A DNA stretch of 64,000 nt from Hathewaya massiliensis (lineage in GTDB: Bacteria; Bacillota; Clostridia; Clostridiales; Clostridiaceae): NCBI RefSeq assembly GCF_902143515.1, contig NZ_CABFVD010000005.1, forward strand, positions 186,001 to 250,000, given 5' to 3'. This document shows, piece by piece, positions 26,595-35,297 of the stretch (positions are counted from its first letter, which is position 1; every line of letters begins with the position of its first letter). The position numbers and the translations under genes were made by a program. The notes under the pieces were generated by a model that did not search any database, had not been told where the DNA came from, and saw only the letters and a program-made list of their open reading frames with translations.

Positions 26595-27254
26595 ATGGAT
26601 AAGAAATCTTTATGTAAATTTATAGATCATACATTATTAAAACCAGATTGTAGTGCAGTAGAGGTAGAAGAACTTTGTTCTGAAGCGCTTAAATATAACT
26701 TTGCTTCAGTATGTGTAAACCCTTCTTTTGTATCCCTTTGTTCTGAAAAACTTAAAGAAAGTGGAGTTAAGGTTTGCACTGTTATAGGTTTTCCACTAGG
26801 AGCTACAACTATTGAGGTTAAGGTTTTTGAGGCAAAAAATGCTATAGATAATGGCGCTACAGAATTAGATATGGTAATTAATATAAGTAAGTTAAAGGAT
26901 AAGGATTATGATTATATTAGAGAAGAAATAAAGTCTTTAGCTCAGGTTTGTAAAAATCATGCTTCACTAAAAGTAATTATTGAAACTTGTTTACTGTCAG
27001 AAGAAGAAAAGCTTATGGCATGTAGATTATCAAAAGAAGCAGGTGCAGATTTTGTAAAGACTTCTACAGGATTTTCTAAGTCTGGTGCTACAGTAGAAGA
27101 TATTAAACTTATGAGAAACACAGTAGGAGACCATATGGGAGTTAAAGCTTCAGGGGGTATTAGAGATACGGTTATAGCTTTAGATATGATAGAAGCTGGA
27201 GCCACAAGAATTGGTGCTTCTGCTTCTGTAAAAATTATAGAGGGAATGAAATAG
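26595..27254 (+). CDS. deoC: Deoxyribose-phosphate aldolase
   Basis: DeoC cleaves 2-deoxyribose-5-phosphate to glyceraldehyde-3-phosphate and acetaldehyde in deoxynucleoside catabolism. The 219-residue TIM barrel begins [19 protein letters not shown] and carries [12 protein letters not shown], whose Lys is the Schiff-base residue, and the conserved [10 protein letters not shown]. No other deo genes (deoB, deoA/pdp, nupC) flank it, so it stands as a single-gene unit with its own promoter and terminator. Confidence 0.96.
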   Translation: MDKKSLCKFIDHTLLKPDCSAVEVEELCSEALKYNFASVCVNPSFVSLCSEKLKESGVKVCTVIGFPLGATTIEVKVFEAKNAIDNGATELDMVINISKLKDKDYDYIREEIKSLAQVCKNHASLKVIIETCLLSEEEKLMACRLSKEAGADFVKTSTGFSKSGATVEDIKLMRNTVGDHMGVKASGGIRDTVIALDMIEAGATRIGASASVKIIEGMK

Positions 27255-27264
27255 AAATTTCTTA

Positions 27265-27290
27265 GGATGAATTCAATTCATCCTTTTTTT
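27265..27290 (+). terminator. Rho-independent terminator after deoC
   Basis: The near-perfect palindrome ggatgaattcaattcatcc (27265-27283) is followed directly by seven T residues, 10 nt after the deoC stop codon. Confidence 0.9.
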
Positions 27291-27349
27291 ATGTAGCGAA
27301 AAAGTATTTTTTGAATACTTATATACTATGTGAAGAGAGGAGGAATTTT

Positions 27350-29650
27350 ATGATAAGTAGACTAAGTTATGATGAGATATTTTTTGATTTTAATATCGAT
27401 GGGATACATGTAGATGATATAGATTCAAAAGAGTTTATGGAATATAAAGATATTTATTCTAGATTTAAAATGGCTATAAATATTAAAGAACCATCTTTCA
27501 ATATATTCTTAGTAGATGACTGTTCTGAAGATAAAATAGAGCAATTAATTCATATAATTAAAGAAAAAGAAGAAAATCTAGAGATAAAAGATTTTGCATA
27601 TGTTTGTTATGGAGATTCAGAAAAAATAAAATTAAAAACTTTTAAAGCAGGTAATGGTAGAAAAGTAGGAACTTATTTAGAACATATAAAAAAGTTTTAT
27701 TTAGATTTAATATTTGAATTCTATAATTCTTATATGTTAGAAGAAAATAACAACATACTATCAAAGAGCTTAGAGAAAAGAGATATTATACTGCAAGGGC
27801 TTATAGAGATAGGACTTGAAAAAGGGTTTAAAATAGTTTATGGTGATACAGGTTTTTCCTTTATACCTATAATTAATGAGGATACCATTACAGAAGAAGA
27901 ATTTGATTCTTTAGACTTAACAGAAAAAAATAAGATAATGGAGTCTTTAAAGGGAATAAAAAATTATACAAAAAGTATAATAAAGGAATTAAAGAGTATA
28001 GAAGATAATTATTTAGAAGAAATAAAAGGATCTTTAGGAGAATTTTTGCAAGGAAAAAGTAAAAAAAATAAGGAAGATATTAAAAATGAATTTATGGAGG
28101 ATGTAGAGGGACAAAATTTATTACTTGAAATATGCAATGACATAGAAGAAAATTTATCAAATAATGCAGTTAAAAGTATTGATGAGAATGAAGGAATTAT
28201 TATATCTAATATAGCAAAATATAAGTTTAAATTATTAGTAGAAAATAAACCTTCCGAGGTTCCAGTAGTATATGAAAAGTTTCCTACTTATAAAAATATT
28301 TTTGGAAATATGGAATACAAAAATAAAAAAGGTTCTTATAAATCAAGTATAGACGGTATTAAGGGTGGGAGTCTTTTAAAGGCTAACTGTGGATACTTAA
28401 TTTTAGAAGCTAAGAATTTGCTAGAGGATGTTTATGCTTACAATGAACTTAAAAAGGTGTTAAAAGGAAAAAAATTAAAATTTGAAGAAAATAGAGGTAT
28501 GCTTGAATTCCTTGCAGTGGAAAAATTAAATTTAGAAGAAATACCTATTGATGTTAAGGTTATTTTAATAGGTAATTACAAATATTTTAATGCACTATAC
28601 AATTATGATGAAGATTTTAAAAATTTATTTAAAATTCGCTTAGAGAGCGATTCTATAATTAAAATAGATGATTATAGTAAAAAAACAATACTTAAAAACA
28701 TGCTACAGATATGTAAAAAATACAAATGTAAACCTCTTACTAATAAGGCGATAAAAGAGGTGGGGCGACTTTTTTCAAGGGAAGCCGAGGATAGAGATAA
28801 GATAGATTTCAATTATGAAAAATTAAAAGATATTATGATTTTAACCTCTGCTTATGCTGTAGAAGAAGGAAAACGAGGTGTTGTATATGAGGACATAATG
28901 AATATCTATAATAAAGAAAGCTTAATTGAAAAGTATATTAAGGAAGAATATAAAAATGGTAAAATAATCTTAAATGTAGAAGGGGAGAGAATTGGAGAGA
29001 TAAATGGACTTTCCGTAATACAAGGCAATGATTTAAAGATTGGTCGTCCAATGAGAATAACTTGTACATGTTCAAAAGGTAATGGAGATATAATTGATTC
29101 ACAAAAAGAGAATAATTTGAGTGGAAAAGTTCATAATAAATCTGTAAGTATACTAAAGGGGCTCTTAAATAATCTTATGGGTGGCTATAATGAAATTCCT
29201 GTAGACTTTAATATAAGTTTTGAGCAGGTATATGGTTTTGTAGAAGGAGACAGTGCATCAGTAGCCGAAGCCTTAGTTATGATATCCTCCCTTTTAAGAA
29301 CTCCCATAAGACAGAATATAGCTGTAACAGGATCTATAAATCAATTTGGAGACATTCAGCCTGTAGGAGGTATAAATCATAAGATTGAAGGTTTCTATGA
29401 TACTTGCAAGGCCATAAATACTATGGAGAATAAGGGAGTCTTAATACCCTCTAGAAATAAAGATAATATAGTATTAAGAAAAGAAGTGGAGGATGCTATT
29501 GGCGAAGGAAAGTTTTCTATTTATACTATGGAAAATTTCTTTGATGCTATGGAAGTCATGTTCTATGAGGTAAACTTTAGGAATAGGAATATTATTGAGG
29601 AGATTGGAAGAGAACTTAAAAAGTATAATGGAAAAAAAGATAAAAAATAG
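27350..29650 (+). CDS. Lon-like (S16) protease with degenerate AAA+ region
   Basis: ATG 27350 is chosen because GAGAGGAGG lies 7 nt upstream; 13 further in-frame codons upstream lack this. The 766-residue protein ends in a Lon-type protease domain: Ser635 in GDSASVAEA and Lys678 in INHKIEGF, spaced 43 residues as in E. coli Lon (Ser679/Lys722). The middle shows AAA+ features (ANCGYLILEAKNLLED as the Walker B region, VILIGNYKYFN as sensor 1). At the position of Walker A (near residue 50) I see FNIFLVDDCSEDK, with no GxxGxGKT. So proteolytic residues are intact, but ATP binding is doubtful. It is a LonB/LonC-like clostridial protein rather than true Lon. It is a single-gene unit with a terminator. 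Confidence 0.88.
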   Translation: MISRLSYDEIFFDFNIDGIHVDDIDSKEFMEYKDIYSRFKMAINIKEPSFNIFLVDDCSEDKIEQLIHIIKEKEENLEIKDFAYVCYGDSEKIKLKTFKAGNGRKVGTYLEHIKKFYLDLIFEFYNSYMLEENNNILSKSLEKRDIILQGLIEIGLEKGFKIVYGDTGFSFIPIINEDTITEEEFDSLDLTEKNKIMESLKGIKNYTKSIIKELKSIEDNYLEEIKGSLGEFLQGKSKKNKEDIKNEFMEDVEGQNLLLEICNDIEENLSNNAVKSIDENEGIIISNIAKYKFKLLVENKPSEVPVVYEKFPTYKNIFGNMEYKNKKGSYKSSIDGIKGGSLLKANCGYLILEAKNLLEDVYAYNELKKVLKGKKLKFEENRGMLEFLAVEKLNLEEIPIDVKVILIGNYKYFNALYNYDEDFKNLFKIRLESDSIIKIDDYSKKTILKNMLQICKKYKCKPLTNKAIKEVGRLFSREAEDRDKIDFNYEKLKDIMILTSAYAVEEGKRGVVYEDIMNIYNKESLIEKYIKEEYKNGKIILNVEGERIGEINGLSVIQGNDLKIGRPMRITCTCSKGNGDIIDSQKENNLSGKVHNKSVSILKGLLNNLMGGYNEIPVDFNISFEQVYGFVEGDSASVAEALVMISSLLRTPIRQNIAVTGSINQFGDIQPVGGINHKIEGFYDTCKAINTMENKGVLIPSRNKDNIVLRKEVEDAIGEGKFSIYTMENFFDAMEVMFYEVNFRNRNIIEEIGRELKKYNGKKDKK

Positions 29651-29673
29651 TCCCATAGTGGGACTATTTTTTT
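29645..29673 (+). terminator. Bidirectional terminator between the Lon-like gene and ychF
   Basis: Arms aaatagtccca (29645-29655) and tgggactattt (29659-29669) with a 3-nt loop are flanked by an A-run on the left and a T-run on the right. It serves both convergent genes. Confidence 0.92.
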
Positions 29674-29686
29674 ACATTGAATCTTT

Positions 29687-30784
29687 TTATACATTAAACC
29701 TAAAGTTAACTACATCTCCATCTTGCATTATGTACTCTTTTCCTTCAAGTCTATAATGACCTTTATCCTTAGCAGCAGCTTCTGAGCCACATTCAACTAA
29801 CTTATCATAGGATACAATTTCAGCTCTTATAAATCCTCTTTCAATATCAGAGTGAATTTTACCAGCAGCTTTAGGTGCTTTTGTGCCTATTTTTATAGTC
29901 CAAGCTCTTACTTCTTGTTCTCCAGCAGTTAAGAAACTCATTAGACCTAAAAGTTTGTAACTTGACTTAATTAATTTATCAAGTCCTGATTCTTTAAGAC
30001 CATATTCACTCAACATTTCAAACTTTTCTTCGTCTTCTAATGTAGAAAGCTCTTCTTCAAGTTTTGCACAAACCACAATCACTTCAGAATTTTCTTCTTT
30101 TGCATATTCTTTAACTTTTTTAACCATTTCATTTTCTAAGTTACCTGCAGCTAGGTCTTCTTCTGAAATATTAGCCCCATATAATACAGGTTTTGAACTT
30201 AATAGAAACAAGCTTTTAACAAACTCCATTTCATCATCATTAAATTCTATACTTCTTACAGGTTTATTATTTTCTAAAGTATCCTTTATAGTTTTTAAAA
30301 TTTCAAGTTGTTCTTTAGCTACCTTATCTCCAGAACGAGCAAGTTTTTCTGTTTTGTCTATTCTTCTTTCTAAAATTTCAAGGTCTGATAAAATAAGTTC
30401 TAAATTTATAGTCTCAATATCACGAATAGGATCAACAGAACCTTCAACGTGAACAATGTTCTCGTCTTCAAAACATCTAACAACATGTACTATAGCTTCA
30501 ACTTCGCGTATATGAGATAGAAATTTATTGCCAAGACCTTCTCCTTTACTAGCTCCTTTAACAAGACCTGCAATATCATAAAATTCAATGGCAGTATGTA
30601 CTTTTTTTCTAGAGTTATACATTTTAAAAAGCATATCTAATCTTTCATCGGGAACACTAACTACGCCTACATTTGGATCTATGGTACAAAAGGGATAGTT
30701 AGCAGATTCTGCACCAGCTTTTGTTATGGCGTTAAATAGTGTACTTTTACCTACATTAGGTAGACCTACGATTCCAAGTTTCAT
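29687..30784 (-). CDS. ychF: Redox-responsive/ribosome-associated GTPase YchF (Obg family ATPase)
   Basis: YchF is a universally conserved Obg-family P-loop enzyme that prefers ATP and binds ribosomes. The 365-residue chain starts MKLGIVGLPNVGKSTLFNAI; G3 is DIAGLVKGASKGEGLG, and the C-terminal TGS domain contains AWTIKIGTKAPKAAGKIHSDIERGF. I place the start at ATG 30784, since family members begin exactly there, although the spacing from AGAAAGGG is long (12 nt); an in-frame TTG at 30796 abuts the ribosome binding site. It is monocistronic and divergent from mraZ. Confidence 0.96.
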   Translation of the reverse strand: MKLGIVGLPNVGKSTLFNAITKAGAESANYPFCTIDPNVGVVSVPDERLDMLFKMYNSRKKVHTAIEFYDIAGLVKGASKGEGLGNKFLSHIREVEAIVHVVRCFEDENIVHVEGSVDPIRDIETINLELILSDLEILERRIDKTEKLARSGDKVAKEQLEILKTIKDTLENNKPVRSIEFNDDEMEFVKSLFLLSSKPVLYGANISEEDLAAGNLENEMVKKVKEYAKEENSEVIVVCAKLEEELSTLEDEEKFEMLSEYGLKESGLDKLIKSSYKLLGLMSFLTAGEQEVRAWTIKIGTKAPKAAGKIHSDIERGFIRAEIVSYDKLVECGSEAAAKDKGHYRLEGKEYIMQDGDVVNFRFNV

Positions 30785-30913
30785 ATATATTAACAACCCT
30801 TTCTTAGTTATATTTATTTAATTAATACCTATAGATTATACTCTAGAAGGAAAATTATTTCAACAAACATATAAAAGAGACTTTTAAATGATTAAATAAA
30901 AAACTTAGGTTAT

Positions 30914-30945
30914 TTTGTCGAAGAACAACATAAAATAGGTATAAT
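30914..30945 (+). promoter_or_regulatory. Candidate Spo0A box with TATAAT upstream of mraZ
   Basis: TTTGTCGAA at 30914-30922 is a full match to the Spo0A-box core (TGTCGAA). It is followed 17 nt later by TATAAT (30940-30945), with the box lying where a -35 element would be and no consensus -35 present. That is the layout of Spo0A-activated sigma-A promoters. Binding is not shown; a chance match in AT-rich DNA is possible. Confidence 0.45.
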
Positions 30946-31022
30946 TATTGAAAAATATCTATAAGTTTTTAAATAATTATTTATAATCATGAAGGAAATC
31001 TGATTTATATATAGAATTAATT

Positions 31023-31062
31023 AATTGTGGTTTAAAGTGGTTAGTTGTGGTTTGAAATAGTT
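31023..31062 (+). repeat. Four 10-bp direct repeats, probable MraZ operator
   Basis: Four contiguous 10-mers precede mraZ: AATTGTGGTT, TAAAGTGGTT, AGTTGTGGTT and the degenerate TGAAATAGTT. GTGG recurs at 31027, 31037 and 31047, exactly one helical turn apart. MraZ is known to bind arrays of TGGGN or AAAGTG-type repeats with this 10-bp period just upstream of its own gene, so this is very probably its autoregulatory site. The array ends 15 nt before the mraZ start codon and abuts the ribosome binding site. Confidence 0.75.
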
Positions 31063-31077
31063 AACAGAGGTGGAAAT

Positions 31078-31509
31078 ATGTTCATAGGTGAGTATAATCA
31101 TGCATTAGATAGTAAAAATAGAATTATTATCCCCTCTAAATTTAGAGAGAACCTAGGGAGTTCTTTCTTTATAACAAAAGGATTGGATGGATGTCTTTAT
31201 GTCTATCCTAAAGATGAATGGAAAGAGTTTGAACAAAAATTAAAATCATTACCACTTACCAATAAAGATGCAAGAGTATTTTCAAGATTCTTTTTTTCAG
31301 GTGCTCATGAGGTTGACATGGATAAACAAGGTAGAGTTCTTATTCCTCAAAACTTAATTCAATATTCATGCATAAAAAAAGACATAGTAAGTATTGGGGT
31401 TGCTTCAAGGATTGAGATATGGAGTCTTGAGAAATGGATTGAATACAATGATGAAAATATAGATTTTAATGAAATAGCAGAGAGAATGAACGAACTTGGT
31501 ATTTTATAA
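31078..31509 (+). CDS. mraZ: Transcriptional regulator MraZ
   Basis: MraZ is the AbrB/SpoVT-like DNA-binding repressor at the head of the dcw operon. The start at ATG 31078 follows AGAGGTGG and gives [19 protein letters not shown], the classic N-terminus; the frame upstream is open for 11 more codons but those run through the operator repeats. The 143-residue protein has two MraZ repeats, the second with [16 protein letters not shown]-like residues ([17 protein letters not shown]). rsmH follows 12 nt later. Confidence 0.96.
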   Translation: MFIGEYNHALDSKNRIIIPSKFRENLGSSFFITKGLDGCLYVYPKDEWKEFEQKLKSLPLTNKDARVFSRFFFSGAHEVDMDKQGRVLIPQNLIQYSCIKKDIVSIGVASRIEIWSLEKWIEYNDENIDFNEIAERMNELGIL

Positions 31510-31521
31510 AGGAGAATATAT

Positions 31522-32454
31522 ATGAAATTTAAACATGTATCAGTATTATTAGAAGAGACTTTAAATGGATTAAGTATAAAAGAAGATGGTATTTATGTGG
31601 ATGGAACCTTAGGTGGAGCTGGACATTCTAGTGAAATTTTAAAGTGCCTTAGTGAAAAAGGACATTTAATAGGTATAGACCAAGATACAGATGCATTAAA
31701 TGCTGCGAAGGAGAGGTTAAAAGCATACAAAAATGTAACCTATGTTCACAATAATTTTCATAATATAAAAGATGTTTTAGAAGAGTTAGGAATTGAAGAA
31801 ATAGATGGTATAATGATGGATTTAGGGGTATCTTCTTATCAACTTGATAATAAAGATAGGGGTTTTAGTTATATGCAAGATGCACCACTAGATATGAGAA
31901 TGAATAGGAGTGATGAATTTTCAGCTTATGATGTTGTAAATTCATATGAGGAAGAAAAATTATTTAGAATTATAAAGGATTATGGTGAGGAGAGATTTGC
32001 AAAAAGAATAGCCTCCAATATAGTTAACGAAAGGAATCTTAAGCCTATAGAAAGTACTTTTGAATTGGTAGAAATCATAAAAAAATCTATTCCTGCAAAG
32101 TTTAGACGTGAGGGACCACATCCAGCAAAAAGGACTTTTCAGGCAATTAGAATAGAGGTTAATTCAGAATTAGATATATTAAATAAGGCTATAGAGGACA
32201 GTGTGGATAAACTTAAAAAAGGTGGGAGAATTGCAATTATTACTTTCCACTCTTTAGAAGATAGAATAGTTAAAAATAAGTTTAAGGAACTAGAAAAACC
32301 ATGTACATGTCCAAGTGCTTTTCCAATTTGTGTCTGTGGAAAGGAGCCTAAAGTAAAGATAATAACAAGAAAACCACAAGAGCCTACGGAGGCAGAAGTT
32401 TTAGAGAATCCAAGAAGTAGAAGTGCAAAGTTAAGGGTTGCGGAGAAAATATAA
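31522..32454 (+). CDS. rsmH: 16S rRNA (cytosine-1402-N4)-methyltransferase RsmH (MraW)
   Basis: RsmH methylates N4 of C1402 in the 16S rRNA P-site using S-adenosylmethionine. The 310-residue enzyme has [13 protein letters not shown] at its start, the SAM-binding [11 protein letters not shown] near residue 30, [21 protein letters not shown] and the C-terminal [12 protein letters not shown]. Its location between mraZ and ftsL is invariant in bacteria. Confidence 0.97.
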   Translation: MKFKHVSVLLEETLNGLSIKEDGIYVDGTLGGAGHSSEILKCLSEKGHLIGIDQDTDALNAAKERLKAYKNVTYVHNNFHNIKDVLEELGIEEIDGIMMDLGVSSYQLDNKDRGFSYMQDAPLDMRMNRSDEFSAYDVVNSYEEEKLFRIIKDYGEERFAKRIASNIVNERNLKPIESTFELVEIIKKSIPAKFRREGPHPAKRTFQAIRIEVNSELDILNKAIEDSVDKLKKGGRIAIITFHSLEDRIVKNKFKELEKPCTCPSAFPICVCGKEPKVKIITRKPQEPTEAEVLENPRSRSAKLRVAEKI

Positions 32455-32486
32455 AAAAGTTCTAAATTAAAAAGGATGTGAATAAA

Positions 32487-32969
32487 TTGTTAGTAGCCGA
32501 AAAAGAAAAGATATATAATGAAGAATATGTAAAAAACACTACTCCCTTAAAGACTGATGAAACTTACAAAGAATTTAAAGAATTTAAAAAGGAAAATTTA
32601 AAAAACCAAAGATTAGAAAATAAAAAAATAAAATTAAGTGCTTTAAAAAGCGTAATGGTTATATTTGTAATAGGTATGGTGATTATGGTAAGATATTCCG
32701 TAATATATGCAAATCAAAAACAGATAAGAAATATGAAACAAGAAATAAGCACTATAAAACATAAGAATGATGATATAAAAGTGTATCTTATGCAATACCA
32801 TGATATTAAAAAAGTAGATAGTATAGCTAGAAATAAATTTAAAATGGTAGAACCTAGTATAACAGATACATATTACTATGATCTTAGCAAAGATAATTTT
32901 AAGGATGAAAAAGAAGATAGCAAAGGAATAAATAATATATTTGAAAAGATTAAAAATATCCTTTTTTAA
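32487..32969 (+). CDS. ftsL: FtsL/DivIC-like cell division protein
   Basis: The ~160-residue bitopic protein has a basic Lys-rich cytoplasmic N-terminus, one transmembrane helix (SVMVIFVIGMVIMVRYSVIY, about residues 58-77) and a coiled coil (KQIRNMKQEISTIKHKND) followed by DSIARNKFKMVEPS, the FtsL/DivIC pattern. I choose TTG 32487, because AGGATGTGA ends 5 nt before it; GTG 32478 lies inside that site and would add three residues. The family is poorly conserved, and the call depends on topology and on its place between rsmH and the PBP gene. Confidence 0.82.
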   Translation: MLVAEKEKIYNEEYVKNTTPLKTDETYKEFKEFKKENLKNQRLENKKIKLSALKSVMVIFVIGMVIMVRYSVIYANQKQIRNMKQEISTIKHKNDDIKVYLMQYHDIKKVDSIARNKFKMVEPSITDTYYYDLSKDNFKDEKEDSKGINNIFEKIKNILF

Positions 32970-32982
32970 TGGGGGGATTTAG

Positions 32983-35178
32983 GTGAACAAAAAGTACAGG
33001 GACAAAGTTACCCTTAAAAGGAGAGGATTATTTACCTTTTTGATCCTTTTTTTTCTCATATCATTACTAACTATTAGGATTGCATATATCATGACTTTTA
33101 AGGGAGTAGATCTAAAAGAGAAGGCTATAGACCAGTGGACTAGTGAAGTTAAGATCTCACCTAAAAGAGGTAAAATATTAGATAGAAATGGACATGAGCT
33201 TGCTGTTAGTGCCAATGTATACAGGGTAGATGTGGATTTAAATGCATTAAGGTCAGATCTTACAAAAAAGAGTGTTAATATGGAGGCATTACTTCCTGAT
33301 CTTTCAAAATTGCTAGATATAGATGAAAAGGCTTTAAAGAAAAAGATGATAGATCCTCTTCCAAATGGAAAGCCTAAGGGTGCTGCCATGATTAAAAGAA
33401 GAATGGAAAGTGAAGAGACGGAAAAAGTAAAACAATATTTAAAAGAAAAGGATTATTACGGATTTATAATATCTCCAGATACAAAAAGATATTATCCCAA
33501 TAACAATTTTCTATCCCATGTTCTCGGAAACACTAATGCAGATGGAGAAGGACTTATGGGGGTTGAGCAAATTTACGATAGATATCTTGCTGGTATACCT
33601 GGTATAAAGATATCTGAGTTAGACAAGAATAGAGAAGATATGCCTTATGTTATATCTGATTATATAAAGCCGGTTGATGGAAAAAATGTTGTACTTACTA
33701 TAGATGAGAATATACAATATTTTGCAGAAAAAGCTGCAGAACAAGCTTTAAAAGACAATAAGGCAAAGGCTGTAAGTATTTTAGTTATGAATCCTAATAA
33801 TGGTGACATTTTAGCTATGGCAAATAAGCCTGACTATAATCCTAACACTCCATATGACAATGAAAAATCACTGGAAGAAAATCAAAGGATATGGAGAAAT
33901 AGGGCTGTAAGTGATACCTTTGAACCAGGATCTATTTTTAAGGTAGTGACAGCTACAGCTGCACTTTCAGAGGGAAAAGTAACTAAAAATGATAGGTTCG
34001 TATGTGGCGGAAGTAGTAAAATAGGAAAGCGAACTATTCACTGTTGGAAGAGAACAGGACACGGTTCTCAAGATTTTACTCAGATTTTAGAGAATTCTTG
34101 TAACGTTGGATTTATGGAATTAGGGAGAAGATTAGGTGGGGAAACCCTAACTAAATATATAAAACTTTTCGGCTTTGGACAAAAAACAGGGGTAGACTTA
34201 AATGGTGAAGCCTCTGGTATTGTTAAAAATGCTAAAAATATTACAGATACTGACTTAGCAACTATAGCTTTTGGACAAACTAATACAGTATCCTGCGTTC
34301 AGTTTTTAACAGGTTTCAATGCTATTGCAAATGGAGGAAATCTTATAACGCCACACGTAATGAAAGAAATAACTCACTATGATGATGACAATAATATGGT
34401 TGTTGATTTAGAATTTAAAGATAAAAAACAAAAGAAAATAATAAATGAAGATAAGGCAAGAGAATTAAGAGGTTATTTAGAAAAGGTAATTTCAGAAGGT
34501 GGAGGAAAAAAGGCTTTTATACAAGGATATCATATAGGCGGAAAAACTGGTACAGCCCAAAAAATTGCAGAGGGTGGAAAAGGGTACGCAAATCAAAAGT
34601 ATATAGCATCTTTTGCTGGTATGGCACCTGCTGATAATCCCCAAGTAAGTTTGCTTGTATCTATTGATGAGCCTGATCCATCTAATTATTATGCAGGACA
34701 AATAGCAGCTCCAGTTGCAAAGCAAGTATTTAATGATATCTTTAATTATCTATCCTTTAAAGTAGATGCTACCTCTGATGAAAAAGCTAAGAGTCTTTTA
34801 AAAGATGTAGTAATACCTGAAGTTAGAGGAAAAGAAAAAGATGAAGGATTAAAGGTATTAAAAGATACAAACTTAAAAGCTAGAATAGAGGGAAGTGGGA
34901 AATATATAAAAGATATTAATCCAAAACCTGGCTCTAGCGTAAAGGAAGGAACTGAGATTATAATTTATCTTGATAATAAAAATTCTCCAGATGATACTGT
35001 TGTGGTTCCTAATTTAAAAGGCTTGGGAGTAGAACAAGCTAAAGATACCCTAGGAAATTTAGGCTTAAAGGTTAGATTTACAGGGGATGGTATGATAGCA
35101 ACTCAAAGTATTGAAGAAGGTCAAAGAGTTAAAAAAGGTACAACCATCACCTTAAATTTAGAGATTATTGGAGACTAG
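32983..35178 (+). CDS. Class B penicillin-binding protein with two PASTA domains (FtsI/SpoVD type)
   Basis: This peptidoglycan transpeptidase crosslinks septal or spore-cortex wall. The 731-residue chain has an N-terminal membrane anchor (residues ~16-40), a dimerisation domain, and a transpeptidase domain with Ser317-x-x-Lys320 (EPGSIFK), Ser372-Cys-Asn374 and Lys521-Thr-Gly. Two PASTA repeats follow: VVIPEVRGKEKDEGLKVL (about 607-665) and VVVPNLKGLGVEQAKDTL (about 672-730). SIFK replaces the common STFK. In this locus the protein may serve vegetative division (FtsI/PBP2B), cortex synthesis (SpoVD), or both; I cannot decide, so no symbol is given. It starts with GTG 32983 after GGGGGG and is followed by a terminator. 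Confidence 0.93.
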   Translation: MNKKYRDKVTLKRRGLFTFLILFFLISLLTIRIAYIMTFKGVDLKEKAIDQWTSEVKISPKRGKILDRNGHELAVSANVYRVDVDLNALRSDLTKKSVNMEALLPDLSKLLDIDEKALKKKMIDPLPNGKPKGAAMIKRRMESEETEKVKQYLKEKDYYGFIISPDTKRYYPNNNFLSHVLGNTNADGEGLMGVEQIYDRYLAGIPGIKISELDKNREDMPYVISDYIKPVDGKNVVLTIDENIQYFAEKAAEQALKDNKAKAVSILVMNPNNGDILAMANKPDYNPNTPYDNEKSLEENQRIWRNRAVSDTFEPGSIFKVVTATAALSEGKVTKNDRFVCGGSSKIGKRTIHCWKRTGHGSQDFTQILENSCNVGFMELGRRLGGETLTKYIKLFGFGQKTGVDLNGEASGIVKNAKNITDTDLATIAFGQTNTVSCVQFLTGFNAIANGGNLITPHVMKEITHYDDDNNMVVDLEFKDKKQKKIINEDKARELRGYLEKVISEGGGKKAFIQGYHIGGKTGTAQKIAEGGKGYANQKYIASFAGMAPADNPQVSLLVSIDEPDPSNYYAGQIAAPVAKQVFNDIFNYLSFKVDATSDEKAKSLLKDVVIPEVRGKEKDEGLKVLKDTNLKARIEGSGKYIKDINPKPGSSVKEGTEIIIYLDNKNSPDDTVVVPNLKGLGVEQAKDTLGNLGLKVRFTGDGMIATQSIEEGQRVKKGTTITLNLEIIGD

Positions 35179-35220
35179 TAAGAAGCTCTAAAGTGTGATA
35201 TATTTTAAAAGAAATTTTAA

Positions 35221-35255
35221 TTCGGCAGGAGCATCTTATGTTCTGCCGAATTTTT
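35221..35255 (+). terminator. Rho-independent terminator between the PBP gene and murE
   Basis: TTCGGCAG (35221-35228) pairs with CTGCCGAA (35243-35250), followed by TTTTT. The loop is about 14 nt, with one extra possible pair. It divides the mraZ-pbp genes from murE-ftsW, and some readthrough is plausible since no clear promoter is seen before murE. Confidence 0.85.
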
Positions 35256-35297
35256 CAGTAAAATAATCTAAGCAAAATAAATTAAGGAGATGGTACT

